A stretch of 44,772 nt of DNA from Armadillidium nasatum (taxonomy: Eukaryota; Arthropoda; Malacostraca; Isopoda; Armadillidiidae), in contig SEYY01019258.1 of the NCBI GenBank assembly GCA_009176605.1, positions 7,501 through 52,272 on the forward strand, read 5' to 3'. The number at the start of each line of letters is the position of its first letter. Within the stretch, counting starts at the first letter, position 1. The notes beneath the pieces were generated by a model. That model saw only the letters and a list, made by a program, of their open reading frames with translations. It made no database searches and was not told the DNA's origin. The translations under genes and the position numbers were made by a program. Positions 40,630 through 44,772 of this stretch are shown here, piece after piece.

Positions 40630-43600
40630 CTATTTTATCGTTCGCGGACACTTAGCTTTTGCTTTGCGCGGACGATATTCCAGTGGGCGATCCATGATGT
40701 GATCATGCTGTGGGGCATTTCCTTGAGATCGCAATCGTCGTGGAGTAGGCTCTTCCTTAGGTGAATCCATTCCCGTTAAACAGGTGACGTCCATCTGTCG
40801 CTCTTCCTCCGATGACGATGCTTCCATAAGGACTGGTAATTCCATATAGTTCTCTTCAATATAAAAACCCTCCGGATCAAATCCCTCAAAAGATTCGGCC
40901 GAATTTTCGCTGAACGCATCATTGAAATTCAGCTGATAATAATTGTCAGGTTCTTCTATTATTGGGGAAAGGGCCTTAGGCACAAATCCTTCGAATGAAT
41001 CCTGTTCTAATGAATAATCCAATGGACAAAAGCCTTCAAATGATTCATTCATTGTTAAATTAAACAGATCCTCTTCTTCTGGAGGTATAGTTATATCTGT
41101 TTGGGTACATCTTGTAGAGTTAACATCTGCTACATTAGATATATCGGCTGATCTGTTTGATCCGGAGTTTGCCCGAATATTTGCACTAGTTCTTACTGTT
41201 ACGTCAAATGATTCTTGTAAAACTCTGAATGAGTCAGACAAGAAAGTTGAATAATCGTTATCGATCAGTTTATAGATCTCTTCCTGAGCTTCCATTTGCC
41301 GCTTCCTCAACTCCTCCAACAAGTGATGATCCTCTTCAGCAAGCTGAAATGAAAAACCATCGTCGTCCTCATCACTGTCGTCCTCCGGTAAAACCGTTGG
41401 AGTCAGTTCCGTGTCCGGCAATGACTCTTCATCTGATACCTCCCCCTGTTCTTCGTTGATTTCCGCATGATTTTGTTGATAATCTTCATCCTGTGGTGTA
41501 AGTTGATTCTGTAGATGTTGGCGGAAATAAGGATTTCGTAAGAGATATCTCGGAACATCAACCCATTTCCGAAGTTGAGAAAAATGAGCCTGTATGACAC
41601 CTTCCTTATCGTTGATTGGGTACTTGGCTATTTCATACGCGAGTGTTGAATCATACACTTTAGTGATCACATACGGTCCCTTAAATCTGGGTTTAAACTT
41701 GTTATTTGTAAGATTTCCTTGGAACAAGGATTTATATGCGACCTTATCACCAATGTTAAGTGGTGAAAATTTTTCAGCAGGTGATTTCCAATACTGTCGT
41801 AAACAAGGATTTCTGCTTGCACACGAATGTTGTTGTTTAACTAAGAAGTCACTTGGGGTTGACTTTATTGCTGAATGCCAAGTGTTGTTATATTTTACAA
41901 CTACTTGCGGTAGTTGCAAATCCCAATCAGTTGGGTTTTGTTGAATCATCATTCGCAAAGTCTGTAGTATGGTCCGATTTACTCTTTCCGTAACTCCATT
42001 CGTTTGTGGCCGATGACTAGATGCCAATACATGCTCAATGGCAAATTCCTCCAATACTTCGTTAAAAATCACCGAAGTAAATTCAGTTCCTTGATCAGAA
42101 AGAAGTTTCTGCGGTACCCGCGGCAAAAACGGAATAAGTTTAAACTTCATCGTTGTGCTGACGGTTTTCGCAGATTTATCTTTCATAGGAATAATGAAAA
42201 GATACTTAGAAAAGTGATCGATCGCTACAAGAGCATAAGAGTGGTTTCGAAAAGTTCGCGGTAGTTGTAACAAATCAACTGCTAACAATTCGAACGGATA
42301 ATGCGTTGTTATTTTCATAACTGGCGGAATAATCACCGTAGGATTATTTTTATTAAGTTGACATGCCATACAAGACTTACAAATGTCACTAGCAACATTA
42401 GCAAGTTTTGGATGCCATAGGTCCTCTCTCACCAATGCAATAAGTTTCGGTGTTCCTAAATGTCCATTCATCAAATGTAAATCCAGAAGTAACCGAATTA
42501 GAAGAGGCATGGATATTACCATTCGCGGATTGTTATCATTTTGGATGAAGATTAAATCTCCAAACAAGAAAAGATGTTGTCGATATGGACGAAAGATTTC
42601 TAATCCATGTTCACGAAAAGTTATGCTTTCGTATGGATCCAATGCTTTTCTCAATTTACGAAGAACATTGTCCTTAAATTGTTCTTCCAGTATTACCTCT
42701 TCATCAGCACTAAATAATTCATCAAGCTCGTCGATGGTTAATTGACAAATGTTGACGATATTTATTCTGACGCTTTTCTTTTTGCATGGTTCAAGATAGT
42801 TAAAATGTATACCGGATACATTTTGTAAGTTACAGACATCACCAGGAGTTCCGTAAGTCAAAGGATTGTTGTCATTGTAGAAAACTCGTACAAGACAATT
42901 AGATATATTAGCAAAGGCTAATATTGCTTCTGGAATTGGAAGTTGGCCTGGTAATTTCAGCAACTTCAGCTTCTTCGTAATATTCCTGCCTTTTAGCTGA
43001 TACTTAGCGGGGTGTTTGATGAGTTCCTCCGCTACGGTTTCTCTAATATCCATATGGTTATCAGGTGTCCCCTCCAACCACATAGAAAACGATTGAAATA
43101 AGGAATTTCCTCCTCCTGGCATTAGATGTACTGTATATCCTTCAGGAATGAAACCTGAAGGTTGAACTTCTTCAATGGGGACTATTTCCAGTTGATCATC
43201 GTGATCTTCTGGGAGTACCTCCACTGGAGATCTGGACAACGCATCGGCTACTACGTTATCTTTACCTTTTATGTAGCGGATGTCATAGTCATAATCAGTT
43301 AAATCACGTAGTGTACGCGCGATACGTCCGTCAACTGCCGCCATGTTATTTAGATATACCAGAGGCTCATGGTCAGTGAAAATAATGAATTTCTTCGAAC
43401 ACAAGAATGGTCGTAAAGTTTTAACTGCCCATCTCAATGCTGCAAGCTCCTTTTCCGTTGTCGAATAGTTCAGTTGAGACTTGGAAAAGGTTTTTGAGAT
43501 GTAAGATATGGGTCGATTTACGCCATCAATAGTTTGGGATAAGACTCCTCCTGCTCCAATTGACGAAGCATCAACGTGTAGTTCTAATGGTGGAGCTGTT

Positions 43601-44031
43601 GGGCTATAATCTGGAAAAGCCAACGTCGGTGGCTCCACCAACGCTGATTTTAATTTCTCAAATGCCTTCTGGCATTCTGGAGTCCAATTAACTGTTTTAC
43701 CCCCGACTTGAGCCGAAAGTGGCTTACAAATTATTGAGCAATCGGGAATATGTCTTCTATAGAAATTCACCATGCCCAAGAAAGACCGTAATTGTTTTAT
43801 TGTTGTAGGTTGTGGAAAGTTAAGTACTCCACTCAAATTTTTATCAATTGGTTGTATCCCTTCTGGATCAATTAAGTGTCCTAAAAATTGAACACTTTCA
43901 CGACATAACTTAGTCTTTCCTGGCTTCAACTTAAAACCATTTGCTTGTAACGCGCCCAACACTTTCGCAATCGAGCTCAAATGTTGGTCAAAGGTCTCTG
44001 ATCGGATTATCAAATCATCGAGATATACCAT
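40630..44031 (-). CDS. pol: Pol polyprotein, main part: RT C-terminus, RNase H, OTU-like, integrase, acidic tail
   Basis: 1133 codons. RT active-site YLDD is at residues 3-6. RNase H spans about 125-268 with Asp154, Glu193/Glu195, Asp220 and Asp263. An OTU-like segment at about 298-415 has GGNS (307-310) where OTU proteases have DGNC, and a late His409. Integrase has the zinc module (His519, His524, Cys551, Cys554), the catalytic triad Asp585, Asp646, Glu682 with DD35E spacing, and a GPY/F-like module (FKGPYVI, 784-790). From about 845 to the end is an acidic extension with three SFEGF-x-P repeats (997, 1012, 1047) and a basic C-terminus. The first residues belong to the RT whose upstream part lies in another frame, separated by a one-base shift near 44030. 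Confidence 0.92.
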   Translation of the reverse strand: MVYLDDLIIRSETFDQHLSSIAKVLGALQANGFKLKPGKTKLCRESVQFLGHLIDPEGIQPIDKNLSGVLNFPQPTTIKQLRSFLGMVNFYRRHIPDCSIICKPLSAQVGGKTVNWTPECQKAFEKLKSALVEPPTLAFPDYSPTAPPLELHVDASSIGAGGVLSQTIDGVNRPISYISKTFSKSQLNYSTTEKELAALRWAVKTLRPFLCSKKFIIFTDHEPLVYLNNMAAVDGRIARTLRDLTDYDYDIRYIKGKDNVVADALSRSPVEVLPEDHDDQLEIVPIEEVQPSGFIPEGYTVHLMPGGGNSLFQSFSMWLEGTPDNHMDIRETVAEELIKHPAKYQLKGRNITKKLKLLKLPGQLPIPEAILAFANISNCLVRVFYNDNNPLTYGTPGDVCNLQNVSGIHFNYLEPCKKKSVRINIVNICQLTIDELDELFSADEEVILEEQFKDNVLRKLRKALDPYESITFREHGLEIFRPYRQHLFLFGDLIFIQNDNNPRMVISMPLLIRLLLDLHLMNGHLGTPKLIALVREDLWHPKLANVASDICKSCMACQLNKNNPTVIIPPVMKITTHYPFELLAVDLLQLPRTFRNHSYALVAIDHFSKYLFIIPMKDKSAKTVSTTMKFKLIPFLPRVPQKLLSDQGTEFTSVIFNEVLEEFAIEHVLASSHRPQTNGVTERVNRTILQTLRMMIQQNPTDWDLQLPQVVVKYNNTWHSAIKSTPSDFLVKQQHSCASRNPCLRQYWKSPAEKFSPLNIGDKVAYKSLFQGNLTNNKFKPRFKGPYVITKVYDSTLAYEIAKYPINDKEGVIQAHFSQLRKWVDVPRYLLRNPYFRQHLQNQLTPQDEDYQQNHAEINEEQGEVSDEESLPDTELTPTVLPEDDSDEDDDGFSFQLAEEDHHLLEELRKRQMEAQEEIYKLIDNDYSTFLSDSFRVLQESFDVTVRTSANIRANSGSNRSADISNVADVNSTRCTQTDITIPPEEEDLFNLTMNESFEGFCPLDYSLEQDSFEGFVPKALSPIIEEPDNYYQLNFNDAFSENSAESFEGFDPEGFYIEENYMELPVLMEASSSEEERQMDVTCLTGMDSPKEEPTPRRLRSQGNAPQHDHIMDRPLEYRPRKAKAKCPRTIK

Positions 44032-44772
44032 TAACTTCCGACCAAGGTATTCCTGCTAAGGCGAGCATCATACCTCTTTGGAAGGTTGCTGGTCCTCCTT
44101 TTACCCCGAAAGGCATTCTAAGGAACTCGTAGTGAGCCAACGGCGTTGAGAATGCCGTTTTCTCTATTGACTCTTCGGCCATCTCGATTTGATAATACCC
44201 CCTTACCAAATCTATAGTAGTAAACAATTTGGCTCCACTCATGTTATATATGGAGTCAATCAAGTTTGGCAAGGGGAAGGCATCTGCTTTTGTGTGCTTG
44301 TTGAGGGCACGGTAGTCAATACACAGCCGTAATTTACCGTCAGGCTTACGTACTGGTACTACAGGAGCAGAATATGGAGAGTAACTGGGTCTGATGATAT
44401 TCCCTCTCTCCAACTCTTCACACTGTTCTTGAATTTCTTGATTTAAAGGTCCTTGAAACCTTCGAACAGGTACATGAATTGGGATGTTAGTGTCCAATTC
44501 AATCTCATGCTGGATGTTAGTTGCTAATCCAACGTCTTCATCATCCATACTTAAAACGTTAGGATATTGTAGAAGAAGGTTGATTAGTTGTTCTTTCTGC
44601 TCTTGATTTATGTTAATTTCGTTAATCTTGAACTCTTCAATGATCTTGTCGCGAGTCCAATATGCGATGCTTGATTGTTGTGTTGAATCAAGTTGATGCC
44701 TATTTATAGAAACCTCTACGTTATTCTCTGGTAATTCTGTTGCGATTCCTAACACTTGTCCTCTTGGTATAA
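44015..44772 (-). CDS. pol: Pol polyprotein, upstream part: RT N-terminal half (partial)
   Basis: The frame is open to the window edge; the first Met is at 44755, but the protein clearly continues upstream. It encodes the Ty3/gypsy RT fingers and palm: YSPYSAPVVPVRKPDGKLR, CIDYRALNKHT, the first catalytic Asp in TTIDLVRGYYQI (residue 182 from that Met) and FLRMPFGVKGGPATFQR. The frame ends shortly after LAGIPWSE, where one extra base shifts it relative to the YLDD segment. A programmed frameshift inside the RT palm would be unprecedented, so this is probably a mutation or sequencing error. Confidence 0.9.
   Translation of the reverse strand, partial: IPRGQVLGIATELPENNVEVSINRHQLDSTQQSSIAYWTRDKIIEEFKINEININQEQKEQLINLLLQYPNVLSMDDEDVGLATNIQHEIELDTNIPIHVPVRRFQGPLNQEIQEQCEELERGNIIRPSYSPYSAPVVPVRKPDGKLRLCIDYRALNKHTKADAFPLPNLIDSIYNMSGAKLFTTIDLVRGYYQIEMAEESIEKTAFSTPLAHYEFLRMPFGVKGGPATFQRGMMLALAGIPWSEVNGISR

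Larger units (their letters stand above)
37418..44772 (-). mobile_element. Ty3/gypsy-type LTR retrotransposon, 3' part
   Basis: Minus-strand element: polymerase ORF (44772-40630), AT-rich gap, third ORF (39944-38556), short purine tract and 3' LTR. The domain order RT, RNase H, integrase is that of Ty3/gypsy. The long ORFs, nearly free of lesions, indicate a fairly recent insertion. Gag, protease, primer-binding site and 5' LTR lie beyond the window. It is inserted in a (TA)n tract of the palindrome's right arm. A duplicated target site cannot be checked because the other end is not visible. Confidence 0.93.

Noticed and set aside
41594..41944. Forward open frame of 116 codons over the integrase region (also 42004-42264 and 42383-42745)
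   Set aside because: Antisense shadows of the Pol ORF, whose integrase residues are intact on the minus strand.
44010..44040. Programmed ribosomal frameshift in Pol
   Set aside because: The shift lies inside the RT palm domain next to YLDD, with no slippery heptamer. A point insertion or sequencing error is more likely.

Overview
The window is animal nuclear DNA, most likely from an arthropod and plausibly a decapod crustacean. Genes are split into short exons with GT..AG introns. One gene fuses a molybdopterin synthase (MoaE) domain to an MBIP domain, an arrangement known from insects. The most abundant retroelement encodes a jockey-like protein of the type I recall from crab and shrimp sequences. 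The window is also very rich in (TA)n microsatellites, with more than 25 arrays of about 70-245 bp. The species assignment is inference.

Layout. Positions 3417-10039 (+) hold the last four exons of a trypsin-like serine protease. One exon carries an apparent one-base frameshift, and degraded LINEs fill the introns. Positions 10240-16990 contain LINE debris, microsatellites and non-coding AT-rich DNA. Positions 16991-30328 (-) hold a seven-exon gene model whose splice phases all agree. It contains the C-terminal half of MoaE with both catalytic lysines, then an MBIP domain and an acidic tail. MBIP is a subunit of the ATAC histone acetyltransferase complex. Several introns of this gene begin or end in microsatellites right at the splice site.

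Positions ~24089-37417 form a large inverted duplication: two arms of about 6.5 kb around a 318-bp spacer. The left arm carries exons 1 and 2 of the MoaE-MBIP gene, and the right arm carries inverted copies of the same two exons. The upstream MoaE exons are on neither side, so the centre of the palindrome breaks the gene. Positions 37418-44772 (-) are the 3' part of a Ty3/gypsy-type LTR retrotransposon inserted in a (TA)n tract of the right arm. It has a 931-bp LTR, a polymerase with an OTU-like domain between RNase H and integrase, and a third ORF with an SGNH-hydrolase-like domain where env would lie. Its 5' part is outside the window.

Most of the remaining DNA is fragments of several jockey-like LINE families, a tRNA-derived SINE, tRNA-like fold-backs and simple repeats. 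LINE copies commonly start or end at a (TA)n array, so these arrays are either preferred targets or part of the element tails.
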